Assembly: GCA_945829225.1 (NCBI GenBank)
Contig: CALZTY010000026.1
Coordinates: 1-33,149 of the forward strand
DNA length: 33,149 nucleotides
Source: an uncultured Bacteroidales bacterium
Lineage (GTDB): Bacteria; Bacteroidota; Bacteroidia; Bacteroidales; Muribaculaceae
Reading direction: 5' to 3'
Made by a program: the position numbers and the translations under genes
The notes under the pieces: model-generated
Seen by the model: the letters and a program-made list of their open reading frames with translations, nothing else
Told to the model about the DNA's origin: nothing
The model's database searches: none
Shown: piece after piece, positions 9,214 through 18,629 of the stretch
Layout: each line of letters begins with the position of its first letter
Position numbering within the stretch: position 1 is the stretch's first letter

Positions 9214-12200
9214 GTGAGTGTAAAGAAAGTTGTAGGCAAGGTATTCAAAGTGCTCGGCATCAGTGTGTTGTCGGTGCTCGCCCTGGTGGTGCTTCTTGTC
9301 GCTATGGTTTACACGCCTGTCGGCTCGGAGGTGGTGCGCAGATTTGTTGTCGAGAATATTTCGACCGACTCGTTGCGCATTGATATGGAGCGACTTAGCA
9401 TTGATTTCCCGGCGACTGTATCTGTCGAAGGTCTGCGCATGGAGATGATACCGCCCATGAGCATCAGTGCCGACCACGCCGAGGCTTCGGTAGAGATAAA
9501 ACCCCTGTTGGACAGCCGATTGCGCATCACCGATGCCCGTGTTGACGGGTGTCGCTTCTATATGACCTTGATGCCGGCGATTGACTCCTTGGGCATGACT
9601 ATGACCCATGCCCAGATAGATACCGCTTGTATCGACTTGAATAGCAGTGTTATAGATGTCAATATGGTGGTGGCATCCGGGGCACACATTAAATATATAG
9701 CACCCGACGAGGCAAGCCTTGCCGCGTGGGTCGAGGAGCCCGAAGAAGAGAGCGCCGCCGAGCCGTGGACGGTGCGTGTTGCCAACCTGCATATCAGCGG
9801 CGGCGATGTCCTGTATACCACTCGCGGCATTGAGCATTGCCCGGGGCTTGATGTGGCTTATATTCAGGTAGATAGCCTCGATGTCGCTGTTGAACATTTC
9901 TACAATCGCGCCGAGGTGGTGACAGTGCCGTTGCGCATCAGCGGTCATGAACGCTGTGGCGTGGACTTGGCAGTAACCGGCACACTGCGAGTCGATAGCA
10001 CAGCCACTCGACTCGATAGTATGAGCCTTGTGACACCGCCGGGTACAGCGTTGAATTTCAATGCGTTGATAGGAATGGGCGATTTGTTGACAGAGCCTGA
10101 GACGCCCTTGGCAGTCAATGCTACCGGTGTCGTGGCTCCGACCGATTTGTCGCTAATGCTGCCCGATATGGCTGAAATGTTTGACGCCATGCCGGCTGAC
10201 AAATTTGTGGAGACGAAAGTAGATGTTGACGGCACGGCAGGAGCGCTGAATATCAATGACTTGCAGATGATAGTAGATGGTGTCGCCGACCTTGCAGCCC
10301 ATGGCAGCCTCAACGATACATTTACAGCCGATATCCCGGCGATGCAGTTGGCTATCGACAGCCGACTCACCGATGTAAATTCGCTGAGAAGGACATTCGG
10401 CTTGACCGGCTTCACCATCCCGCCCACGACCCTTAGTGGTGATATTTCATTGAATACCAATGAGATGGAAGCCTCGCTGCGAGCAGCCACCGGCAGAGGT
10501 ATCCTTGATGTAGATGCCTCGATGGGTATGCGCGCCGACGACTATTGCGTGGCGCTGAGTGCACGCGACTTCCCGATAAATCGCTTTATGCCCGATATGG
10601 GCATTGGAGCCGTCAGTGCCGAGATGGATGCCGAGGGTAGGGGCTTTGACATTACGAGCCAATCTACCTTCTTGGATGCTGCTATAGATATCTCAAGTGT
10701 TGAATATGAGGACTATACATTCAAAAACTTGGGCTTGACGGCATTGATTGAGGAAGGCTCGGCATATGTTACCGCTATGGCAGACGACCCGATGCTGAAG
10801 TTGGGACTTGCCGCCTCGGGCAACCTCGCCGGCGACTGCTATGAGTGGCAGGGCGTGCTCGCCGACCTCTACCTTGATGCCTATGGTACCGGCTTGACAG
10901 ATACCGATATGATAGTGAGTGGCTCGATAGCCGGAGGCGCGACCATAGCGCCGGAGGGTTCGCGCTACGATGTGCGCATCGACCGCTTTGCCTATACCGA
11001 CTCGGTGGGCACCATTTACCTCAACGATGTGGCGGCAAATCTTGCCACCACCGACTCCACGACTATCGCCGGGTTGACCAACCGCGATATGGCGGCTTCG
11101 CTGTCATCGGCTGTGCCCTTGCAGGAGTTTCTCACGCGCCTGGACTCGGCAACGATAGTGATGGGCAGACAATTTGACAGCCATATCATAGATGTGGCGG
11201 CGCTTCAGCAAGCCTTGCCGCCCTTTAATTTTAATCTCAAAGCAGGAGGGTCCAATATCCTCAGTGATATTCTCAGCCAGTATGAGATGGGCTTTAACAC
11301 CTTGGATATCAATGCGTCAAATGCGCGCTCGCTGGCGGCGGATATGACCCTCCTCGGCTTCAATACGCCTACAATGGTGATTGACACCATCACCGCCGAT
11401 ATGAGCCAATACGGGCAGCGTATGGCGTTCACAACCAAGATAGACAACCGCCCCGGGACATTTGACGAGTGGGCACATGTGCGCATGGATGGTTTCTTTG
11501 CCAACAACAGCCTGCGCATGACCCTCAATCAGAGCAATATAGATGGGCGCGAGGGCTATAATACCGGTCTTGGAGCGACGCTGGGCGACTCCACCTTGAC
11601 ACTCTTCTTTGACCCCACCGACCCCACCATCGCCTATCGCCCGTGGAAAATTAACGATGACAATTATATAACGTGGTCCTTTGCGCGTCGCAGCATAGAT
11701 GCCAATTTGCACATGAGTGGCGGTGACTCGTCGGTAGAATTGTTTACCGCCGATGCCGACAGCATCGGCAAGACAGATGAACTGATAGCCCGTATCAACG
11801 ATATCAATATAGCCGATTGGGTGAATTTCAATCCCTTTGCGCCGCCTGTGACAGGCAAGTTGAATATGAATATGCGCCTGTCGGGCTTACCCGACAATAT
11901 CCACGGCTCGGGCACGGTGAGCCTTGATGGCTTGACATACGACCGCCGCAGAGTGGGGGATATAGCCGCCGACCTCGATGTGTCGACCGATCGCAGCGGG
12001 CGTATCCGCGCCTCAGCTGATGTGGCAGTCGATGGAGCCCGCTCCATCACCCTCGCCGGGGCGTTGAACGACTCGACTGCCGGGTCGCCCTTGGCACTGG
12101 ACTTCTCAATGATACACTTCCCGCTGTCGACAGTCAATCCCTTCTTGCCGCGAGGCATGGCATCGCTGCGAGGCACGCTCAACGGCAGCATGGATATCGG

Positions 12201-13698
12201 TGGCACCGCCGATGCGCCCACCTTGGATGGTTGGCTACAGTTTGACTCGGCGGCAGTGTATGTCGATATGTTGGCAACCTCGTATCCCATCAGCGCCGTG
12301 CGCATACCTGTTGAGGGTAATATAATAACACTCAACGACTTTGCTATCTCGGGAGTAAACGGACAGGCGATGGCACTCAACGGCACAGCCGATATACGCT
12401 CCCTTGCCGACCCGCAAATCGACTTGGCACTCACCACGTCGAATTTCCAAATATGCGACAGCAAGCGAGCCGCACGCGGCGCCGACATCTATGGCAAGGG
12501 CTTCATTGATGTTGATGCCACCGTCAGCGGCAATATGCGACTGATGCGTCTCAATGCAGATATTTCGGTGCTGCCCGGCACCAATATCAGTTATGTGATG
12601 ACCGATGCCGGCACGGCAATCCAGAGTTATTCCACCGAGGGCTTGGTGCGCTTTGTCAACTTTGCCGACACCACTACCACGGCAGTGGAGGAGGCAGTCG
12701 CCGCGATGGCTATGCTGATGCAGGCATCACTCAATATTGCCGACGGCACCACCATCACTATCGACCTGTCGTCAAACGGGCAAGATAGAGTGCGCATCCT
12801 TCCCGAGGGCAGGCTCAATATGTCGATGCTACCCATGAGCGACCCGCGCATCACCGGGCGCCTCAATATCAACAGCGGCTTCGCTCGTTACACCCCGCCG
12901 TTCATGACCGAGAAACTCTTCAATTTCTCCAACGGCTCGTATATAGCCTTCACCGGGGATATGTTCAATCCCACACTCAATATTCAAGCCGTCGACCCCA
13001 TTCGCGCCAATGTGACACAAGCCGGTCAAAATTCGCGCGTCATAGAGTTTGACGTGTCGCTGTCGGTGACCGGGACGCTCAATAACATGAATGTGGCATT
13101 TGACCTAAGCACCGACGATGATGCTACCGTTGCCAACGAATTGCAGTCGATGAGCCCCTCACAACGCGCCAACCAGGCGATGAATATGTTGCTGTATAAC
13201 GTGTATACCGGCACCGGCACCACCGCCGACTCAAACCTCTCGGGCAATATCCTCTACTCCTTCCTGTCGTCACAAATCAACTCGTGGGCGGCGCGCACCA
13301 TCAAGGGTGTTGACCTCTCCTTTGGCATCGACCAGTATGACCGCACCCTCAACGGCTCTACATCCACGACCACCAATTACACTTACTCGGTGTCGAAGTC
13401 GCTGTTCAACGACCGCTTCAAGATAGTCGTGGGTGGCAACTACACCACCGATGCCAATATTGATGAAAATTTTGCCGAGAACCTCATCAAGAATATCTCC
13501 TTTGAGTATTTCCTGAATAATGCGCGCACGATGTATCTGCGCTTGTTCCGCCACACCGGCTATGAAAGTATACTCGAGGGCGAAATCACGCGCACGGGTG
13601 TGGGCTTTGTATATCGCCGCAAACTTACATCGTTGCGTCAATTGTTCTCGCCGCGCACCCATGCTTTACCCGTAATAACCCTCCCCGCTGATGAATAA
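9214..13698 (+). CDS. tamB: TamB-family translocation/assembly module protein (DUF490)
   Basis: This 1494-residue inner-membrane-anchored periplasmic protein has one N-terminal membrane helix (residues about 10-33, VLGISVLSVLALVVLLVAMV). It continues as a very long beta-rich region typical of TamB/AsmA-like proteins, which are thought to form a hydrophobic groove linking inner and outer membranes. The C-terminal 250 residues carry DUF490 features: DPxITGRLNINSGFARY, FNPTLNIQA, a SQINSWAARTIKGVDLSFG region and an ending rich in barrel-like strands (VGGNY, FEYFLNNARTMYLRLFRHTG). The start is GTG at 9214, because an in-frame TAG (9208-9210) lies immediately upstream and no nearby ATG precedes the membrane helix. 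It overlaps tamL by 8 nt, so the partners are translationally coupled. Confidence 0.88.
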   Translation: MSVKKVVGKVFKVLGISVLSVLALVVLLVAMVYTPVGSEVVRRFVVENISTDSLRIDMERLSIDFPATVSVEGLRMEMIPPMSISADHAEASVEIKPLLDSRLRITDARVDGCRFYMTLMPAIDSLGMTMTHAQIDTACIDLNSSVIDVNMVVASGAHIKYIAPDEASLAAWVEEPEEESAAEPWTVRVANLHISGGDVLYTTRGIEHCPGLDVAYIQVDSLDVAVEHFYNRAEVVTVPLRISGHERCGVDLAVTGTLRVDSTATRLDSMSLVTPPGTALNFNALIGMGDLLTEPETPLAVNATGVVAPTDLSLMLPDMAEMFDAMPADKFVETKVDVDGTAGALNINDLQMIVDGVADLAAHGSLNDTFTADIPAMQLAIDSRLTDVNSLRRTFGLTGFTIPPTTLSGDISLNTNEMEASLRAATGRGILDVDASMGMRADDYCVALSARDFPINRFMPDMGIGAVSAEMDAEGRGFDITSQSTFLDAAIDISSVEYEDYTFKNLGLTALIEEGSAYVTAMADDPMLKLGLAASGNLAGDCYEWQGVLADLYLDAYGTGLTDTDMIVSGSIAGGATIAPEGSRYDVRIDRFAYTDSVGTIYLNDVAANLATTDSTTIAGLTNRDMAASLSSAVPLQEFLTRLDSATIVMGRQFDSHIIDVAALQQALPPFNFNLKAGGSNILSDILSQYEMGFNTLDINASNARSLAADMTLLGFNTPTMVIDTITADMSQYGQRMAFTTKIDNRPGTFDEWAHVRMDGFFANNSLRMTLNQSNIDGREGYNTGLGATLGDSTLTLFFDPTDPTIAYRPWKINDDNYITWSFARRSIDANLHMSGGDSSVELFTADADSIGKTDELIARINDINIADWVNFNPFAPPVTGKLNMNMRLSGLPDNIHGSGTVSLDGLTYDRRRVGDIAADLDVSTDRSGRIRASADVAVDGARSITLAGALNDSTAGSPLALDFSMIHFPLSTVNPFLPRGMASLRGTLNGSMDIGGTADAPTLDGWLQFDSAAVYVDMLATSYPISAVRIPVEGNIITLNDFAISGVNGQAMALNGTADIRSLADPQIDLALTTSNFQICDSKRAARGADIYGKGFIDVDATVSGNMRLMRLNADISVLPGTNISYVMTDAGTAIQSYSTEGLVRFVNFADTTTTAVEEAVAAMAMLMQASLNIADGTTITIDLSSNGQDRVRILPEGRLNMSMLPMSDPRITGRLNINSGFARYTPPFMTEKLFNFSNGSYIAFTGDMFNPTLNIQAVDPIRANVTQAGQNSRVIEFDVSLSVTGTLNNMNVAFDLSTDDDATVANELQSMSPSQRANQAMNMLLYNVYTGTGTTADSNLSGNILYSFLSSQINSWAARTIKGVDLSFGIDQYDRTLNGSTSTTTNYTYSVSKSLFNDRFKIVVGGNYTTDANIDENFAENLIKNISFEYFLNNARTMYLRLFRHTGYESILEGEITRTGVGFVYRRKLTSLRQLFSPRTHALPVITLPADE

Positions 13699-15988
13699 AT
13701 TGCTGAAATACATCATAGTCGCTGTATGCACCTCGATGCTGTGGGCATGCTCAACCACCTCGCGCATCCCCGAGGACGACTTGCTGTACACCGGCACCAA
13801 AAATATACAATATGTAATTCCCGAGAAGGGCGACACCCTGTATGCGGTGCCCGAGGAACTGAAAGAGACCCTCCTGGAGACCGTGGATATTGCGCCCAAC
13901 AACTATCTTAGCCTGTTGCGGTGGCGTTATCCCTTCCCCCTGGGCTTGTGGGCATATAACAATTGGCCCAATCCGCCATCGGGCTTCCGCCACTGGCTAT
14001 ATGAGACCTTTGCCGAGGAGCCGGTGCTCATCTCGGATGTGCGCCCCGAGGTGCGCACGCGTATGATTGAGCAATTGCTTGATAATCAAGGCTTTTTTCG
14101 TGCTACGGCGACTTATGAGTTGATACATCCCAAGAATAAGCGCAAGGCATCGGTGGTGTACACCGTCAATCCCGGTCCGGCATTCTATATCGACCGAGTC
14201 GAATTGCCCGAGGATACCACACACCTGTTGCATCTAATCGACTCCATCGCCTCGCGTGACACTTACCTGCACCCCGGAGTGCGCTTCAGCACCGACTCGC
14301 TGAGTGCGGCTCGCACCCGCATCACCAATGTGTTGCGCAACAAGGGATATTACTTCTTCCGTCCCGACTTTATTGAATTTCTTGCCGACAGCACTGCCCG
14401 ACGCTGCCGCATCGACTTGCGCCTGGCGTTGGTCGACAATCTGCCCAAATATGCCTCGCGATGCTATGTCACCGGCGACATATACGTTGTGGTCAATCGC
14501 TACGAGGGCGAGCAGCGCCCGGATACCGTGCCGATGGGGCGCGGCATCACTTTGGTGCAGATGCAGCCCACGCGCCTGCGTCGCGACATCGTGCCCGAAT
14601 GTGTGCGCTTCCGTCAGGGCAAGGTGTTCTCGGTGCGCGATATGAACCGCACACAGACAGCCTTGGCACGATTGGGCATCTTCCGCTCTATCGACATATC
14701 GGCTCGTCCCGACACCATGGCAGCCGAGCCGACACTCGATGTGCTGGTCGATTGTCGCTTTGATGCGCCCTTGGAGGCATCTATCGAGGTGAATGCTTCG
14801 TCAAAGAGCAATAGTTATATCGGACCGGGTCTCACCCTGGGACTCACCAACCGCAATATCTTCGGTGGCGGCGAGCAACTGTCGATAGACCTCACCGGTA
14901 CATACGAGTGGCAGACCGGGCATGGGCGTAGCAGCCTCTTTAATTCCTATGAGTTTGGCTTGAATGCCTCGTTGGCTATTCCGCGCCTGTTAGCGCCCAA
15001 GTGGGTGCCGCGCAGTCGCTATCAACTCAATTGGACGCGCTTCCAGTTGGGAGCCGACCTGCTCAATCGTCCGCATTACTTCAAGATGGCACAATTCAAT
15101 GCCTCGGTCAACTACGACTGGCGCTGGCGTCGCCATGTGAGCAACACCTTCACGCCACTGAAATTAACCTATACCAAGTTGATGAATACAACGGCGGCAT
15201 TTGACTCCATAATGGAGGCAAATCCGGCTGTAGCACAGAGTTTTATCAGCCAGTTTATCCCACAGATGATTTACTCGTACACCTACGACCGCCGCATCGA
15301 TAGCGACAATAGTGTCAACTTCCAGTTCACCATCCAGGAGGCGGGCAATATCATGTGGGCGGTGTGGCGAGCCTGTGGCGTTGAAGGCGAGAAGAAATTG
15401 TTTGGCACGCCGTTCTCACAATTTGTCAAGGGCTCGGCACAGGTGGTATACAATAGGCGAGTCATAGGCAATCACAGGCTTGTGTGCCGCCTGGCAGTGG
15501 GAGCCGAGCATGCCTACGGCAACTCGGCGGCAGTGCCTTATGCCGAGCAGTTCTATGTCGGCGGTGCCAACTCGGTGCGCGCGTTCACGGTGCGAAGCAT
15601 AGGACCGGGGCGCTATCATGCAGCCTCGTCGGTGGATAATGATTACTTTGACCAAACAGGTACGTTCAAGTTTGAGGCAAATGTGGAGTATCGTTTTCCG
15701 CTTGCCGGTGCACTCCATGGGGCATTCTTCTTTGATGCCGGCAATGTGTGGCTCCTGCGCGACGACCCGTCGCGTCCGGGGGGCAAATTGGAGGGCGGAA
15801 AATTCTTCCGCGACCTCGCCACCGGCACCGGCCTGGGCTTGCGCCTCGATATGGATATCATAGTGGTGCGCGCCGACGTCGGTATAGGCATCCACCTGCC
15901 CTACAACACCGGGCACGGCGGTTATTACAATATGGAGTCCTTCGGCAAGTCGCTTGCCTTCCACCTCGCAATAGGCTATCCCTTCTGA
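13691..15988 (+). CDS. tamL: TamL-type Omp85/BamA-superfamily outer-membrane lipoprotein
   Basis: This 765-residue outer-membrane barrel protein is the usual partner of TamB in Bacteroidetes. Residues 1-20 form a lipoprotein signal ending in the lipobox LWAC with Cys20 as the lipidation site. Lipidation distinguishes TamL from proteobacterial TamA. POTRA-like segments occupy about residues 100-360, for example FYIDRVELPEDT and VRFRQGKVFSVRDMNRTQTALARLGIFRS. The C-terminal half is a surface-antigen barrel with the Omp85 signatures GGANSVRAF and FFDAGNVW and a terminal strand AFHLAIGYPF. Role by family: with TamB, helping insert outer-membrane proteins or move lipids. The gene overlaps tamB by 8 nt and stops 2 nt from the convergent porin gene. 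Confidence 0.88.
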   Translation: MNKLLKYIIVAVCTSMLWACSTTSRIPEDDLLYTGTKNIQYVIPEKGDTLYAVPEELKETLLETVDIAPNNYLSLLRWRYPFPLGLWAYNNWPNPPSGFRHWLYETFAEEPVLISDVRPEVRTRMIEQLLDNQGFFRATATYELIHPKNKRKASVVYTVNPGPAFYIDRVELPEDTTHLLHLIDSIASRDTYLHPGVRFSTDSLSAARTRITNVLRNKGYYFFRPDFIEFLADSTARRCRIDLRLALVDNLPKYASRCYVTGDIYVVVNRYEGEQRPDTVPMGRGITLVQMQPTRLRRDIVPECVRFRQGKVFSVRDMNRTQTALARLGIFRSIDISARPDTMAAEPTLDVLVDCRFDAPLEASIEVNASSKSNSYIGPGLTLGLTNRNIFGGGEQLSIDLTGTYEWQTGHGRSSLFNSYEFGLNASLAIPRLLAPKWVPRSRYQLNWTRFQLGADLLNRPHYFKMAQFNASVNYDWRWRRHVSNTFTPLKLTYTKLMNTTAAFDSIMEANPAVAQSFISQFIPQMIYSYTYDRRIDSDNSVNFQFTIQEAGNIMWAVWRACGVEGEKKLFGTPFSQFVKGSAQVVYNRRVIGNHRLVCRLAVGAEHAYGNSAAVPYAEQFYVGGANSVRAFTVRSIGPGRYHAASSVDNDYFDQTGTFKFEANVEYRFPLAGALHGAFFFDAGNVWLLRDDPSRPGGKLEGGKFFRDLATGTGLGLRLDMDIIVVRADVGIGIHLPYNTGHGGYYNMESFGKSLAFHLAIGYPF

Positions 15989-15990
15989 TG

Positions 15991-17952
15991 TTAGTTGGCA
16001 AACTCAACGGAGACACCGATCTGGAAGCGGCGAGGGTTGAGCGGGTAGTCGGGCATGGAGAAATAGTTGTTGGAGAACCATCCTTGGTTGATGTGGCTGA
16101 ATAGCACGTAAAAGCGGGCTTTGCTCAGTTTGAAGTTGGCATAGGCGTTCATGAAAGGATAGTTGCCGTATTTCTCGTCGCGCTGGTTGGCAAAAGTGGC
16201 TGTAGCCGGTTGATACTTAGGTGCGTAGTACTTGGTGTAGTAGTTGCAGTCCATGCCGAGTTGCACCGAGAGGGTGGCTACGCGGAATTTGATATAAAGA
16301 TTGGAGTAAACGGCAAGGGTGGGGATTGAAATGACGTCCTCGTTGCTGCTTTTTTGGAATGTCAGGCTATTGTCCCAGTGGAGGATGCCTGCATGAAGCC
16401 CCTGACGGAGTCGAGCGCTCACCACTTGGATACTACCACCGTTTTGGGTGGGAAGGAAAGCCTCGTTGAAGTAGAGATAATTCTGAATATTGCTCACCTC
16501 TACGTCGAGATGCGAGTCGGTGTGGGCGATGTCGAGCGAGCCGCCGAATGTCACGCGGCGTTCCTTGCCGAAGTCGTTGTGCCAGGCGAAGTGGTTGGAA
16601 ATGTATTGGTTGAGAAAGTAGGATGGCGCCTTGTTGGAGAATGCGGCGCGCCCGGTGAGAGCCACAGAGTCGCCCAGCAAGGGGAAGCGCGTGGTGAAGT
16701 TGCCGTCGAGATTGATATCGCCGGCGACCTCGCCGGTGATGCCAAATCGGGCGGTGACCGCGTAGGTGAGGAGCGAGCCGCGTTGCTTGGTGAGTTGCCC
16801 GCCGATGGTGATATTGTGCTTGGTGGCAGAGGGGTCTATAGATGTGCAGCCCTCGGGTAGGGGTGTGAGGTCGAGTTCGGCGCGGTTGAGGGTGTCGACC
16901 GGCTGGGTGTATTTGACGACCTCATGGGTCATGAATGCAGCGAGACCGAACTTGGCATAACGGTGGAAGCCCTCGAGGAGCGATAGCCCTACGGTGTTGG
17001 AGATGCTCCATGTCGAGGCGCGGTCGTCGGTGAGGGTGGGGTTAAGGTAGGTATTCTCAAAGAACTCGTGGAACTCGCCCGAGGCATCGTCGCGGAAGAG
17101 GTGCTTGGAGTCGGAGTAGTCGAGAGTCCATATAACCGAGGTCACGGGGATGTAAGTGCGCGAGACTATCGAGTCGACATAGAGCGAGTCGTATTCCTCG
17201 TGCCAGTAGCCGATTTTGTAGCGGTTGTTGATGTGGAGTTGAGTGCCCTTGACGCGAGTGTGGGCATTGCTCAAGTGGGTGGGGATGGTCTTGGTGTTGA
17301 CCGATGTGACACCACCTTGCACCAGCGCCGGGTCGGTGATATAGAGCGGGTCGGTGATGCCGCCGTTTTCCTTGGCGATGAGATTGTAGTGATACACGAA
17401 TGCTTGCATCTCGTATCGGTCGCCGAGGTAAGAGCCCGAGAAGCCCCAGGTGAGGTTCTTGGTAGCCTGGGCGTTATAACTGCCCTTGGAGTAGAGGTAG
17501 TCGAGCAGAGCGCCGACCTGAGCGCGCTTGTTGATGTTGCCCGAGAAAGTGCCCGAGAAGCGGTCTTGAGTGTTGTCGCGGCCGCCGCCGGTGTTGTAAC
17601 TCATCAGAGTCATGGGGATGCGAGTATTGTAGAATCGCATTCGGTCGTAAGATGGGAGCCATGCGGTGAAAGCATCGTTGAAGAAGAAGCGGCTGAACGC
17701 CGGGCGCTCGGTCCAGATAGAGTTGATGCCGGGACCGCCGAGGTTGCCGGTGGTGGCACGTGCCTTGGAGACTGCCGAGGGCACAGCCCGTTGGGCGTAA
17801 TTATCGGGCAAGGTATCGATTGTAGCCTCCTCGCGCAAGTCGAGAGGCGGGATTATGCGCCATGCATAGCCCGGCTCGAGCATGGTCTTGCGTGCCGATG
17901 CATAGCCGGTGGCGACGAGCGATATGATGATGAGTAGCAGTATGCGTTTCAT
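15991..17952 (-). CDS. Putative porin (Porin_10-like outer-membrane barrel)
   Basis: The chosen start gives a protein of about 653 residues with a signal peptide (MKRILLLIIISLVATGYASA). The mature part is full of amphipathic aromatic strands such as FYNTRIPMTLMSYNTGGG, KNLTWGFSGSYLGDRYEMQAFVYHY and FRVATLSVQLGMDCNYYTKYYAP. It ends RRFQIGVSVEFAN, with an aromatic close to the terminus as in outer-membrane barrels. This pattern matches the Bacteroidetes putative-porin family (Porin_10); the family call is from memory of its motifs. An upstream in-frame ATG at 17985 is rejected because a -7 box (17975-17982) lies between it and the signal peptide. No terminator is visible in the 2-nt gap to tamL. 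Confidence 0.8.
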   Translation of the reverse strand: MKRILLLIIISLVATGYASARKTMLEPGYAWRIIPPLDLREEATIDTLPDNYAQRAVPSAVSKARATTGNLGGPGINSIWTERPAFSRFFFNDAFTAWLPSYDRMRFYNTRIPMTLMSYNTGGGRDNTQDRFSGTFSGNINKRAQVGALLDYLYSKGSYNAQATKNLTWGFSGSYLGDRYEMQAFVYHYNLIAKENGGITDPLYITDPALVQGGVTSVNTKTIPTHLSNAHTRVKGTQLHINNRYKIGYWHEEYDSLYVDSIVSRTYIPVTSVIWTLDYSDSKHLFRDDASGEFHEFFENTYLNPTLTDDRASTWSISNTVGLSLLEGFHRYAKFGLAAFMTHEVVKYTQPVDTLNRAELDLTPLPEGCTSIDPSATKHNITIGGQLTKQRGSLLTYAVTARFGITGEVAGDINLDGNFTTRFPLLGDSVALTGRAAFSNKAPSYFLNQYISNHFAWHNDFGKERRVTFGGSLDIAHTDSHLDVEVSNIQNYLYFNEAFLPTQNGGSIQVVSARLRQGLHAGILHWDNSLTFQKSSNEDVISIPTLAVYSNLYIKFRVATLSVQLGMDCNYYTKYYAPKYQPATATFANQRDEKYGNYPFMNAYANFKLSKARFYVLFSHINQGWFSNNYFSMPDYPLNPRRFQIGVSVEFAN

Positions 17953-17974
17953 GTATAGTCGTGGATAGAGAGTG

Positions 17975-17982
17975 CAAAGGTA
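17975..17982 (-). promoter_or_regulatory. -7 promoter box (TACCTTTG) for the porin gene
   Basis: On the minus strand TACCTTTG matches TAnnTTTG and would start transcription near 17968, 16 nt before the ATG at 17952. No clear -33 box is present. It supports the short porin start and separate expression from the upstream DUF6155-like gene. Confidence 0.5.
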
Positions 17983-17990
17983 CAAAAAAA

Positions 17991-18506
17991 TTAGCGATTT
18001 AGAGCATCGTCAATGGCATCTTTCACGGTCAACTTGGTTGTACGGGTCAATTGCTCGTGCTCCAATACACCCTCGGTGAGGAGTTCCATGCACTTGTCGG
18101 CAAGTTGGTGTTCGTTGGCATAAGAAATCATTTCCTTGGTGAGGCGAGCAATATAGTTGAAGTGGGTGTCCTTGTAGCGGAGAAATGTTTCGAAGAGGCA
18201 AATCAATTCCAAAGTGTGCAACATAAAGAGAATAGTCTCTTCGGCACCGATGTTGTATGCGATAAATTCCTTGACAATCTTATTGATAACCGAAGTACGC
18301 GCCTTACTGCTACCCCACTTGCTGCGGTTAAGTTCCTTCTTGATGAGGTCGAGTTTCTTTTCGCGGTACTTTGATACGTCGGGGTTGAGAAAAAATTCAA
18401 AGTATTGCTTGAACTCGGAGTTGACGTTATATGCGTCAAGGATAATCTGGCGCAGTTGCTCTGCGCTCATATTTTCCAACTCTTTTTTCAGTGCACTCTT
18501 TGACAT
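17991..18506 (-). CDS. DUF6155-like small cytosolic protein
   Basis: This 171-residue protein has no signal peptide or membrane segment. It is helical and charged, beginning MSKSALKKELENMSAEQLRQIILDAY. It has a YFEFFLNPDVSKYREKKLDLIKKEL region and a KARTSVINKIVKEFI segment, which resemble the DUF6155 family of Bacteroidetes. The biochemical role of that family is not known to me. It has a well-formed promoter of its own (18523-18554), divergent from purH. The porin lies 38 nt downstream with its own -7 box. Recognition of the family is moderate; that it is a real gene is likely. Confidence 0.7.
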   Translation of the reverse strand: MSKSALKKELENMSAEQLRQIILDAYNVNSEFKQYFEFFLNPDVSKYREKKLDLIKKELNRSKWGSSKARTSVINKIVKEFIAYNIGAEETILFMLHTLELICLFETFLRYKDTHFNYIARLTKEMISYANEHQLADKCMELLTEGVLEHEQLTRTTKLTVKDAIDDALNR

Positions 18507-18522
18507 TCATCAATATTTTGCA

Positions 18523-18554
18523 CAAAATTATAAAATATATATGTGGAGAGCAAA
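18523..18554 (-). promoter_or_regulatory. Promoter for the DUF6155-like gene
   Basis: Read on the minus strand: TTTG (18554-18551), a 20-nt spacer, then TAATTTTG (18530-18523). This is a full match to the Bacteroidetes consensus, 16 nt upstream of the ATG. Its -33 box lies only 8 nt from the purH -7 box on the other strand. Confidence 0.75.
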
Positions 18555-18562
18555 TTTTTTGC

Positions 18563-18570
18563 TAATTTTG
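18563..18570 (+). promoter_or_regulatory. -7 promoter box (TAATTTTG) for purH and the mre genes
   Basis: TAATTTTG matches the consensus, but no TTTG lies at a normal -33 distance. The leader to the purH ATG would be about 53 nt. I see no riboswitch-like structure in the leader by eye. Confidence 0.5.
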
Positions 18571-18629
18571 CATACCGAAACAGAAGGGCAACCGCCCGGT
18601 ACAATTTTAATAGCAAAAACGATTAAGAG

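Noticed and set aside
17068-17937. Long plus-strand open frame (289 codons) opposite the porin gene
   Set aside because: It is antisense to a well-supported barrel protein and rich in Val/Glu/Gly, as expected for a mirror frame in GC-rich codons. It has no signal, domain or promoter. The same applies to the frame at 16354-16860.
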